Source of the DNA: Reyranella sp.
GTDB lineage: Bacteria > Pseudomonadota > Alphaproteobacteria > Reyranellales > Reyranellaceae
Assembly (NCBI GenBank): GCA_030679805.1
Contig: JAUXST010000376.1
Coordinates: forward strand, 1 to 6,433
Direction of reading: 5' to 3'
Length of the DNA: 6,433 bases
Below are positions 1 through 5,604 of this stretch, in pieces. Every line of letters starts with the position of its first letter. The first letter of the stretch is position 1. Both the position numbers and the translations under genes were made by a program. The notes beneath the pieces are model-generated. The model ran no database searches, had not been told where the DNA came from, and was given only the letters and a program-made list of their open reading frames with translations.

Positions 1-2
1 CG

Positions 3-1499
3 GCTGGCCCGAAACAAACCAGAAGCGGCAATCGCCTGCGCGCGATCGGTGCGTTGGCGGCTGTTTTGGTCGTGACCGCGGCATTGTTCATGCTGTTCGG
101 TCTCGCCGAGGCGCCGGGGAACGGTGCGACGATAGGCGAGAAGCTCGCGGTGCTTCGGGCCGAACGGGCGAGCCTGCAGGCGCGCTCCGACGGCGAGGCG
201 CGGGTCGGTCTGCTCCAGGCCTTTCGTGTTGCCAGTCTGCTGACCGATGCTCTTGCCGCGCGGTACGAGTCCGATGCAGAGCGCGGCTTCGACAAGTTGC
301 CGGCGGTTCGTCACCAGCCTTTTGCCGAGGTCGACCGGCTGAACGCCGCCATCAGGGATGCCCTTGACCGACCCGGAGATGGTGCGAGGCATGCCGCCGG
401 GAAGGTCACCGCGCAGGCGAACCTTCGGCTGGAGCAGATAGCCGGCCTGGACGATGCGCCGATGGTGCTCTCTTATACGCCGCGCTTCGTGCCGCCGCGC
501 CGGGCGACGGGCGAACTCACGTTGACTCCCGGGGCGTCCGGGTCGCCCCCCCAGGAGGGCATGCTGCGGCTCAACGTGCCACCGCCGGCGAGGGGCTCGA
601 CCGCTCCTTCGACGGTGCCGACCGTGCCTCGCTACGCACCGGACTTCGCAGGGTCGCGAGAGGACGATCCACTGGTGGAAGTCGAGATCGTCGGCGTCTT
701 GCTCACATCCGGCGGTGGCCCGCCGCCGGTCCTGGCCATCGGCAGCTGGCGCGGCGAGGCCACCCTGGCGCCGGAGCGGCTGCGCTTCTCGGTGCCGCGC
801 AGCGCGTTTGCCAACGATGCTGCCCGCACCACCTTCGCCTCCGGGTCGTTGCTCGTCCGGCGCGGCTCTCGGACGACGACGTTCCTGCTTCTGTTCACGG
901 TCCTGCCCGATCGTCCTGGCTCCTTCGCGCTGGACCAGCGGGTACGCGCCGTCGAACTCGAATCCAACACGCTGGTGTCGCCGGAGATTCTGGCGCGTGC
1001 ACCGGCCGGCGAGACACGTACCGTCCGGCGCTGCTTCGATCCGCCAGCAGGCTGGCGCTTCGACAAGGCCCGGCGGCGCGTCGTTATCGTCGAGCGGCTG
1101 GGTTGGCTCGACGATATTGCGGATCCGACCCTGAACAATGGGTCGGTCGACTTCGTGCCCGCGAAAGACCCCAACCAGATCTGCGTCACCGTGATCGCGC
1201 GGCCGGTCACGAAGGCGGCGCGGACCGCCACCATAGGACGATTCGAGACGACACTGGTTCGCGACGTGCCGGTCGAGCAAGTCTTGAAGAGCGGCATCCG
1301 CGCCCTCGATTGGCGCGAGCCCGCCCGGGTGCCCATCGAGTCAGGGATGGTCGAATGGAAGCTTTATGTCAGGCTATTCGACGAAATCGATCGCCAATTC
1401 GACCGGGCGGCGCCGTCGGGCATAGCGTTTCTGCACGTCGACCTCGACGATGACGGCAAGACGCTCGTCCTGCAGGCCGACCCGACGGCGGAGCCCTAG
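3..1499 (+). CDS. Membrane-anchored extracytoplasmic protein of unknown function (5' partial)
   Basis: The frame is open to the left edge, so the true start lies outside the window. The first in-frame alternative start is a TTG at 54, but the 17 codons before it are rich in Lys/Arg and run straight into a hydrophobic stretch (about residues 1-20 counted from that TTG). This is the usual layout of a signal anchor with a cytoplasmic basic end, so I treat 54 as internal. After the anchor come a helical, Arg/Ala/Glu-rich segment (about 26-130, possibly coiled), a Pro-rich linker (about 140-200), a beta-rich domain (about 205-290) and a C-terminal domain (about 295-475). The last contains the only two cysteines seen (C327, C377), which could form a disulfide outside the membrane. 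I recognise no family. The beta-rich part could be an Ig-like fold, but that is a guess. It ends 19 bp before the convergent MliC/META gene. Coding status is supported by length, the clean N-terminal anchor and protein-like composition. Confidence 0.82.
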   Translation, partial: AGPKQTRSGNRLRAIGALAAVLVVTAALFMLFGLAEAPGNGATIGEKLAVLRAERASLQARSDGEARVGLLQAFRVASLLTDALAARYESDAERGFDKLPAVRHQPFAEVDRLNAAIRDALDRPGDGARHAAGKVTAQANLRLEQIAGLDDAPMVLSYTPRFVPPRRATGELTLTPGASGSPPQEGMLRLNVPPPARGSTAPSTVPTVPRYAPDFAGSREDDPLVEVEIVGVLLTSGGGPPPVLAIGSWRGEATLAPERLRFSVPRSAFANDAARTTFASGSLLVRRGSRTTTFLLLFTVLPDRPGSFALDQRVRAVELESNTLVSPEILARAPAGETRTVRRCFDPPAGWRFDKARRRVVIVERLGWLDDIADPTLNNGSVDFVPAKDPNQICVTVIARPVTKAARTATIGRFETTLVRDVPVEQVLKSGIRALDWREPARVPIESGMVEWKLYVRLFDEIDRQFDRAAPSGIAFLHVDLDDDGKTLVLQADPTAEP

Positions 1500-1518
1500 C
1501 AGCGCCTCAGTGCCCCCT

Positions 1519-2763
1519 TCAGCGACCGCGAGCCTCCAGGCGCAACCGGAGCTTGCCACTGGCATCCTTGAGATCGAGTGTCGTCGCGGCGATCTGAGCG
1601 CTCTTGATGGCGGCGAGGGCGTCGATGAAGCGTCGCTCGATGGCATCCGACGGTGCTGGACAGGCCGCCAGGGTCGTCGGCCCGGCGATGAAGCGCAGCC
1701 CGTTGGGGTCGAGGGTGTAGTTGCCGCCAAGGTTGTTGCAGCCAGTCGACGCCGCGAACTTTCCATCGTCGTCGAGTTTCAGCGTCGGTCGTCGCTGTCC
1801 GTTGCCGAACGTCAATCGCTCGCCGTCGATTTCGAGGGCACGCCATTCGGTACCACGCAATGCGGCGCTGCGTGGCGCCGCTGGTGGGCAGGTTGCGTTG
1901 GGCTTGAGGTTGATGACGCGTTCGACCTCGATCTGGCCGTCGTCGATGAAACGGCCGACGATCTGGAAGAAGAGCTGAGCGTCCCGCGATGGGGCGGCCT
2001 CGACCCAGGCGCGCTCGAGGTCCGGTTCGGCGCCGCTTGGCGCCACCGGGTAGGTGCGCCCGGTGGAGCACTCGGCGAACAGTCCGCCGTCCTGGGCATC
2101 GCGATAGAGGCCTTCGAGTTGGTAGCGCCCATCGATTTTTTCCGAGTCGGCGATCGGCGTCAGCTCGGTGCCATTGTCGGTGATCAGGCGGTCGCCGTCG
2201 GCCTGCCGGAAAGCGCGCCGGCCGACGATGCCGCCGCGCAGGATCAGGCGAACGCCGCCGTCCACTTCCTGCGTCCACTGACCGAGATCGAAGACGGGCG
2301 GCTTGCCGTCATCGCCCAGCTGGCGCAGGCGAAATGTTCCGTCTGGCAACAGGGTGACGGTGAGGCCGGGACCCGCGAAGGTCCGTGGCGGCTCGCCAGG
2401 CCGGCCGGCGGCGTGGCAGCGCATCGAGCGTCCCGCCGCCGTCAGCGTCGCCTCTCGGCCGCGACCGCGCAACTCGTAATAGGAGTCGCCGTACGCGAAA
2501 CCGGAGCCCGAGCGCTGGCGCGGCAATTCGATCTCCGGCTGGCCCGGGACTATCAGCGTGGCGAGGTCGCCGTCCTTGGAGAAGTGAGCGCTGAAATCGG
2601 TGCCGCCCGGGCAGACATATCTGACGTCGGGGCCGGGAGGCTGGCCTTCTTCCACCGGCGCACGCGGGGCCGGTGGCGTGGCTGGTGGGGCGGCTGGAGT
2701 TTGGGCCATCGCGGCGCCGGCGATCGCGGCCAGCATCACGAGGGAAGGAAGGCCGATTTTCAT
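1519..2763 (-). CDS. Secreted MliC / NlpE-like / META (HslJ-type) domain protein
   Basis: A 414-residue periplasmic protein. The start is fixed by ATG at 2763 with GGAG 8 nt upstream and a classic signal peptide (residues 1-20, AMA|QT cleavage). No lipobox cysteine is present, so it should be soluble. Residues about 47-117 match the MliC fold (inhibitor of C-type lysozyme): YVC at 49-51, a Ser-Gly-Ser-Gly stretch at 85-88, and GRSMRC ending at C116, with C51-C116 as the likely disulfide. Residues about 128-290 look like the NlpE-type beta-barrel plus a second OB-like part (LEGLYR at 216-221, FAECSTGR at 229-236). Residues about 300-410 are a META/HslJ domain: LRGTEW (302-307), STGCNNLGGNY (339-349), TTLAACP (363-369). 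META and MliC domains are associated with envelope stress and lysozyme defence; the exact job of this fusion is inferred. It overlaps the upstream permease gene by 4 bp and is probably translated from the same mRNA. The domain order is read by eye, and the middle assignment is the weakest. Confidence 0.9.
   Translation of the reverse strand: MKIGLPSLVMLAAIAGAAMAQTPAAPPATPPAPRAPVEEGQPPGPDVRYVCPGGTDFSAHFSKDGDLATLIVPGQPEIELPRQRSGSGFAYGDSYYELRGRGREATLTAAGRSMRCHAAGRPGEPPRTFAGPGLTVTLLPDGTFRLRQLGDDGKPPVFDLGQWTQEVDGGVRLILRGGIVGRRAFRQADGDRLITDNGTELTPIADSEKIDGRYQLEGLYRDAQDGGLFAECSTGRTYPVAPSGAEPDLERAWVEAAPSRDAQLFFQIVGRFIDDGQIEVERVINLKPNATCPPAAPRSAALRGTEWRALEIDGERLTFGNGQRRPTLKLDDDGKFAASTGCNNLGGNYTLDPNGLRFIAGPTTLAACPAPSDAIERRFIDALAAIKSAQIAATTLDLKDASGKLRLRLEARGR
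2760..2763 (-). other. ATGA stop/start overlap coupling permease and MliC/META genes
   Basis: On the minus strand the permease stop TGA (2762-2760) overlaps the ATG of the secreted protein (2763-2761). A GGAG lies at 2775-2772, inside the permease coding end, at normal spacing. Together these indicate one transcript and likely coupled translation. Confidence 0.9.
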
Positions 2764-3803
2764 GGTGCCTGCTCCGGAATTTCGCCGTCGGCCGACAGCA
2801 GCACGGCGACGGGTCGGGTCGTTTCGAATTGCGCCAGCACGATCAGGGCAACCACCATGATCGGCACGCACAGGAACATGCCGACGACCCCCCAGATCGT
2901 GCCCCACACGATCAGGGATACGATCACGATCAGCGGCGAGAGATTGAGCGAGCGGCCCATCAGGGCCGGCTCGAGCACGTTCGCCGTCACGATCTGGACG
3001 GTGCCGATCACCAGCAGCACGATCAGGAAGGGGGTCAGATTGTCGAACTGCACCAGCGTGAGGACGGCCGGCGCCAGGATGGCCAGGATCGAGCCGACGG
3101 TGGGGATATAGTAGAGGAAGAACAGCATCACCGCCCAGAAGCCGGCGAAGTCGACGCCGACCCAGGCCATCACGACATAGCCCAGGACCGACGTCGCGGT
3201 GGCGAGCGTGGTCTTAATGCGGATGTAGATCCGGATGTCCCGGTCGATCCGTCCCAGCACCGCGCGCACCCGCGCCTGGTGGCTGTCCTGCCCGAAGACG
3301 ATCGCGAGCTTGCGGCCGAAATGAGCCTGTTCGACGAACAGGAAGCCGGCATAGATGACGACGATGCCGGCGATGCTGACGACCGAGGCAGCGGCGGTGG
3401 CGAAGCCGCCCAGCGTGTCGGCCAAGCTGATGCGGTCGAACAGTTCGCCCAGCGTCGGCGCCTGCTCGATGCCGATCATCTTGGCCCCCGCGGTGACCAG
3501 ATGCTGCAGGCGGCTCTCGTAGTTGGGCGCGGCGGCGATGACGGCGCTGACGTTGCTGCCGATCGTCCGGCCCAGCACCCAGAACAGGCCGCCGATGACG
3601 CAGACCGCGGCGAGCAGCGCGATCGGCCGGGGAAGGTGGACATTGGCCAGCCGCGGCTGCTCGAAGGCGTCGGCCAGAGCGTCGACCATGTACCAGAGCA
3701 CCAGCCCCAGCACGATCGGCATCAACAGGCCGCGACCTGCCACCAGCAGGTAAATCGTGGCCGCTATCACGATCGCCCACAGGGCGGCACGTTGGAGAGT
3801 CAT
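2760..3803 (-). CDS. AI-2E family (PerM/UPF0118) inner-membrane permease
   Basis: A 347-residue polytopic membrane protein, the usual length for this family. Hydrophobic segments lie near residues 9-38 (two helices), 60-78, 138-157, 200-217, 221-245, 258-275 and 289-325. Family hallmarks are visible in the C-terminal half: YYIPTVGSILA (231-241), NVLEPALMGRSLNLSPL (275-291) and a GxxWGVVGMFLCVPI stretch (about 301-315). The soluble region at about 80-135 precedes the C-terminal helix bundle, as in relatives. Family members include TqsA/YdgG, linked to AI-2 export, YdiK, PerM and proton-coupled ion antiporters, so the substrate cannot be assigned. I chose ATG 3803 because the residues before it are not protein-like and the first helix starts straight after it. 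The stop shares an ATGA with the following MliC/META gene, implying an operon with this gene first. No good Shine-Dalgarno site precedes the start; a TATAGT box 6 nt upstream could give a leaderless mRNA. Confidence 0.93.
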   Translation of the reverse strand: MTLQRAALWAIVIAATIYLLVAGRGLLMPIVLGLVLWYMVDALADAFEQPRLANVHLPRPIALLAAVCVIGGLFWVLGRTIGSNVSAVIAAAPNYESRLQHLVTAGAKMIGIEQAPTLGELFDRISLADTLGGFATAAASVVSIAGIVVIYAGFLFVEQAHFGRKLAIVFGQDSHQARVRAVLGRIDRDIRIYIRIKTTLATATSVLGYVVMAWVGVDFAGFWAVMLFFLYYIPTVGSILAILAPAVLTLVQFDNLTPFLIVLLVIGTVQIVTANVLEPALMGRSLNLSPLIVIVSLIVWGTIWGVVGMFLCVPIMVVALIVLAQFETTRPVAVLLSADGEIPEQAP

Positions 3804-3818
3804 GTCGGCACTATAGTG
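3804..3818 (-). promoter_or_regulatory. Possible -10 box in a 10-bp palindrome, leaderless start of permease operon
   Basis: The minus strand reads CACTATAGTG (3818-3809, a perfect palindrome) containing TATAGT (3815-3810), five of six matches to a sigma-70 -10 box. Only six bases separate it from the permease ATG, so transcription would begin at or next to the start codon. This fits the absence of a Shine-Dalgarno site. No convincing -35 hexamer is seen 16-18 bp upstream, so the call is tentative. The palindrome could instead be an operator. Confidence 0.35.
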
Positions 3819-3900
3819 TGGCGCGCGGCGGCTGGGGAGTAGCGTGCTCCGCGCCATGGCCGGTGAGGCCGCCGTAAGAAAGCCTGCGCAGCATCGACCG

Positions 3901-3921
3901 GCCCGGTTCGGGCGGGGGAGA
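3901..3921 (+). promoter_or_regulatory. Leader hairpin and Shine-Dalgarno of DUF805 copy 1
   Basis: GCCCG (3901-3905), loop GTT, CGGGC (3909-3913) form a perfect 5-bp stem directly before GGGGGAGA (3914-3921), a strong ribosome site 8-9 nt from ATG 3930. The same stem with a different loop precedes copy 2. No clear promoter is visible upstream: the position matching copy 2's TATGAT reads CAGCAT here. Confidence 0.5.
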
Positions 3922-3929
3922 CGCCGCTT

Positions 3930-4318
3930 ATGCAAGTATTGTTGTTTGGCTTCAGGGGGCGGTTCACGCGCGCCAACTTCTGGTTCGTTCTTGTCGGCGT
4001 GAGTGTCGTGGTGGCCGTTCTCCTCGGCGGCGCCTTCGTCAGCAGCGTCCTGTCGGCCGCCGTCGACGCCCCGCCACCGCCACTGCCACCGTCCTGGGAA
4101 TGACCGACAGCGTCGTGGCACTGCTCTTCATTTCGCTCGTCTGGATCGGTCTTGCCGCCTCGGTGAAGCGTTGGCACGACTGCAACAAGTCGGGCTGGTG
4201 GATGCTGATCACCTTCGTCCCGGTGATCGGCGGATTGTGGTTCCTGATCGAGTGCAGTTTCCTGCTCGGCACGCCGGGTCCCAATGTCTACGGTTCCGAC
4301 CCACTGGATGAAGGCTGA
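3930..4318 (+). pseudogene. DUF805 membrane protein copy 1, split by a frameshift
   Basis: The gene begins at ATG 3930 like its neighbour (MQVLLFGFRGRFTRANFW against MQALLFSFQGRINRAKFW) but stops after 57 codons at TGA 4101-4103, following a Pro-rich end (PPPPLPP). The remaining two-thirds of the DUF805 domain continues in the -1 frame through 4318. Reading that frame backwards from 4100 gives ATATATVLG joined to MTDSVVALLFI, which aligns with copy 2. Restoring one base near the C4 run at 4069-4072 yields about 129 residues, against 125 in the intact copy. A one-base deletion is the simplest cause. Sequencing error, or genuine two-protein expression through the ATGA at 4100-4103, are alternatives. 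The 3' half still has the family hallmarks (VKRWHD, KSGWW, GPNVYGSDP) and mostly silent differences, so decay is recent or the split product still functions. Confidence 0.7.
4100..4318 (+). CDS. C-terminal DUF805 fragment of copy 1, possibly translated by coupling
   Basis: If the split gene is expressed as two pieces, this 72-residue part would start at ATG 4100, which overlaps the stop of the N-terminal 57-residue part as ATGA. It holds two hydrophobic helices (about residues 5-20 and 33-53), the VKRWHDCNKSGWW loop and the GPNVYGSDP tail. No proper ribosome site precedes it: GGGA abuts the ATG, too close to work. Any translation would therefore rely on re-initiation after the upstream stop. 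It lacks the first membrane helix of DUF805. I favour a gene fragment over an independent gene. Confidence 0.4.
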   Translation: MTDSVVALLFISLVWIGLAASVKRWHDCNKSGWWMLITFVPVIGGLWFLIECSFLLGTPGPNVYGSDPLDEG

Positions 4319-4327
4319 TCTTCATCC
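4306..4327 (+). terminator. 8-bp perfect hairpin with the copy 1 stop codon in its loop
   Basis: GGATGAAG (4306-4313), loop GCTGAT (4314-4319), CTTCATCC (4320-4327). The stop TGA (4316-4318) lies in the loop. No U-run follows, so it is not a standard intrinsic terminator. It could be a 3'-end stabiliser or a weak terminator separating the two copies. Confidence 0.35.
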
Positions 4328-4356
4328 GCGCCGGCGAGTCTTGTTGATACTATGAA

Positions 4357-4386
4357 TTGGGACGCTGGCCGGTAGGGGCGTATGAT
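4357..4386 (+). promoter_or_regulatory. Sigma-70-like promoter of DUF805 copy 2
   Basis: TTGGGA (4357-4362) is separated by 18 bp from TATGAT (4381-4386). The -10 matches five of six consensus bases and the -35 four of six. Transcription would start near 4393, right at the first base of the leader stem-loop, so the hairpin would sit at the very 5' end of the mRNA. Confidence 0.5.
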
Positions 4387-4392
4387 CGTCTA

Positions 4393-4413
4393 GCCCGTTC
4401 CGGGCGGGGAGAG
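4393..4413 (+). promoter_or_regulatory. Leader hairpin and Shine-Dalgarno of DUF805 copy 2
   Basis: GCCCG (4393-4397), loop TTC, CGGGC (4401-4405), then GGGGAGAG (4406-4413) with 7 nt to ATG 4421. The stem is identical to copy 1 although the loop differs. Confidence 0.5.
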
Positions 4414-4420
4414 AACCACG

Positions 4421-4798
4421 ATGCAAGCGCTTCTGTTCAGCTTCCAGGGCCGGATCAATCGCGCCAAGTTCTGGCTCATTCATATCGGCATCGATGTCGC
4501 CTTCGTCGTCATCACCGGCCTCACCGTCGGCGGTGCCGCCTTGTCGGGTGATGTCGAGGCCGCGCGGGCGGCGATGGGGACGTCAGGTGCCGTCGCCACG
4601 CTGCTGTTCATTCCGCTCGTCTGGATCGGCCTTGCCGCTTCGGTGAAGCGCTGGCACGACCGCGGCAAGTCGGGCTGGTGGGTCCTGATCGGCCTGGTGC
4701 CGGTGATCGGCGGCCTGTGGTTCCTGATCGAATGCGGCTTCCTGGCCGGCACGTCGGGTCCCAACGCCTACGGTTCCGATCCGCTGACCGCGATCTAG
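4421..4798 (+). CDS. DUF805 family inner-membrane protein (copy 2, intact)
   Basis: A 125-residue DUF805 (YhaH/YhaI-like) protein of normal family length. Hallmarks in order: an N-terminal aromatic/basic start with F6, G10, R11, R14 and FW at 17-18; the signature loop VKRWHDRGKSGWW (75-87); and the tail GPNAYGSDP (113-121). Three membrane helices are predicted near residues 18-41, 56-73 and 86-106. The molecular function of DUF805 is not established, so none is given. The start is well supported by GGGGAGAG 7 nt upstream and by the matching start of copy 1. It is monocistronic as far as can be seen, with its own promoter candidate. It points towards the minus-strand paralog cluster, with 178 bp between them. 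This is the likely functional member of the tandem pair. Confidence 0.92.
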   Translation: MQALLFSFQGRINRAKFWLIHIGIDVAFVVITGLTVGGAALSGDVEAARAAMGTSGAVATLLFIPLVWIGLAASVKRWHDRGKSGWWVLIGLVPVIGGLWFLIECGFLAGTSGPNAYGSDPLTAI

Positions 4799-4850
4799 AC
4801 ACCGAGGCCTGATCTTCACCCGGCGCCGCCGGCAGCACGGTCAATACGGC

Positions 4851-4920
4851 GGCTGGGGACAGGGGCCAAAAAATAGATTTGCAGGTTCAGCAGGTTTCTG
4901 CTATAAATTTCGTTATGTTG
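4851..4920. repeat. AT-rich island beside a GGGGACAGGGGCC motif, possible REP-like remnant
   Basis: GGCTGGGGACAGGGGCC (4851-4867) is followed by six A and about 50 bp that are clearly AT-rich for this genome (4868-4920). Inside are a 9-bp near direct repeat (GCAGGTTCA/GCAGGTTTC, from 4881) and a small hairpin AGCAG-GTTT-CTGCT (4889-4902). GGGGACAG-type motifs recur in dispersed bacterial repeats, some linked to REP-associated transposases. That link is from memory and untested here. No transposase is present. Confidence 0.3.
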
Positions 4921-4929
4921 CCAAAGGCG

Positions 4930-4950
4930 CGTTCGCGGGGACCGCGAGCG
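4930..4950 (-). terminator. Hairpin after the paralog cluster, candidate terminator
   Basis: CGTTCGCGG (4930-4938), loop GGA, CCGCGAGCG (4942-4950): a 9-bp stem with one G-T wobble, 26 bp past the TAG of the minus-strand gene ending at 4977. The following minus-strand sequence has only a TTT, so intrinsic termination would be weak. Its place between convergent genes supports a transcript-end role. Confidence 0.4.
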
Positions 4951-4976
4951 TATCGATCGGCAGAACGCCGTCGGCA

Positions 4977-5498
4977 CTAGGCCTCCGGTTCGACCAGTTC
5001 CTGATGGGGGACGTGGGGGATGCGAAACCACGCGGTGCCGGCCCGGCCGATGAGAAAGCCCGCCGCTGCGGTCATGCCGATTTCGATCAGGATCCGGAGG
5101 CCGGGGTTCTCGGGGTCCCGGGGGAACCCGAACAGGTGGGCTTCCGCCGCCCCGATGAGGGCGAGCAGCACCAGGGCGATGGTCGCCCACAGCCCCTCCG
5201 GGGCGCGGCGCAGGCGGATCACGTTCCAGACGTGGTCGACGTCGAGCGGCATGAACTGTCCGCGGGCGAGGCCGGCGACGCCGGCGATCACGGCGAGTTC
5301 CCACATCTCCGGCTGATGCAGCTGCTGCAGCGAGGGGTAGATGACCTCGACGAAGGCCGCCAGCGCCGCCAGGCCGGGAGGGACCAGGAGTTGCCACGGC
5401 CGGATCACCCGTTGACGGCCTTCCGGCACGGCCGAAAGCATCGCCCCCAGTGCCGCGAGGACGATCACGATCTGCGCCGCATAGAGGTTGATCAGCAT
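4977..5498 (-). CDS. Small polytopic membrane protein, paralog B of the local family
   Basis: A 173-residue protein with hydrophobic segments near 5-24, 36-55, 66-80, 103-121 and 136-157, most likely five membrane helices. I do not recognise a named family. It is a clear paralog of the gene just upstream: both have R79-G80, M83, L85, V87-D88 and W91 at identical residue numbers, with no gap needed, between helices 3 and 4. They also share a C-terminal GxLxGRA...R...PHx(D/E)L motif (here 147-168). I chose ATG 5498 because its residues align with the start of the paralog and the codons before it look non-coding. The Shine-Dalgarno site is poor. It lies 91 bp after the upstream paralog and is probably co-transcribed with it. 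The constant polar motif between helices may bind a ligand or partner, but this is inference. Confidence 0.85.
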   Translation of the reverse strand: MLINLYAAQIVIVLAALGAMLSAVPEGRQRVIRPWQLLVPPGLAALAAFVEVIYPSLQQLHQPEMWELAVIAGVAGLARGQFMPLDVDHVWNVIRLRRAPEGLWATIALVLLALIGAAEAHLFGFPRDPENPGLRILIEIGMTAAAGFLIGRAGTAWFRIPHVPHQELVEPEA

Positions 5499-5523
5499 TG
5501 CCGCAACAATCCCACGTATCCCG

Positions 5524-5551
5524 CCCCAGGCCCACCGGTCTCGGGCCGGGG
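5524..5551. other. Intercistronic GC-rich stem-loop between paralogs A and B
   Basis: CCCC-A-GGCCC (5524-5533), a 9-base loop, then GGGCCGGGG (5543-5551): nine base pairs with one bulged base. It lies in the 91-bp gap between the two minus-strand genes and has no U-run on the minus strand. It may be an mRNA processing or stability element, or chance in GC-rich sequence. Confidence 0.3.
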
Positions 5552-5573
5552 TGCTGCAATTTGTTCTACCCCC

Positions 5574-5604
5574 GTCTACCGGCGCAGGTCTACCGGCGCA
5601 GGTC
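5574..5604. repeat. Two perfect 14-bp tandem repeats spanning the stop codon of paralog A
   Basis: GTCTACCGGCGCAG occurs at 5574-5587 and 5588-5601, followed by GTC. On the minus strand the first unit encodes the final Asp-Leu-Arg-Arg, and the stop TAG (5592-5590) spans the junction of the two units. The second copy is non-coding. Confidence 0.9.

Larger units (their letters stand above)
3901..4826 (+). repeat. Tandem duplication of a DUF805 gene unit, period about 492 bp
   Basis: Two direct copies correspond: leader hairpin at 3901 and 4393, ATG at 3930 and 4421, and a shared TGATCTTCA just past the coding end at 4316 and 4810. The offsets (492, 491, 494) agree, so leader, gene and some trailing sequence were copied together. 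The 3' halves are far more alike than the 5' halves. Unit ends are approximate because the flanks have drifted. Confidence 0.75.

Noticed and set aside
632..1336. A 234-codon minus-strand frame inside the first gene.
   Set aside because: Ser/Arg-rich shadow of the anchored protein, with no motif or ribosome site.
1450..3111. A 553-codon open frame on the plus strand opposite the MliC/META and permease genes.
   Set aside because: It is antisense to two genes with strong family motifs. Its protein has no start context, domains or sensible composition. Long antisense frames are common at this GC content.
2673..3842. A 389-codon plus-strand frame very rich in His, Asp and Gln.
   Set aside because: This composition is the typical mirror of a membrane-protein gene read on the wrong strand.
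4069..4103. A programmed -1 ribosomal frameshift in DUF805 copy 1.
   Set aside because: No slippery heptamer of the X XXY YYZ type and no clear downstream pseudoknot are visible. The intact copy 2 has no such site, so mutation or sequencing error is simpler.
4816..5559. A 247-codon minus-strand frame overlapping paralog B.
   Set aside because: Arg/Pro/Gly-rich shadow in another frame. Paralog B is supported by homology to A and C, this frame by nothing.
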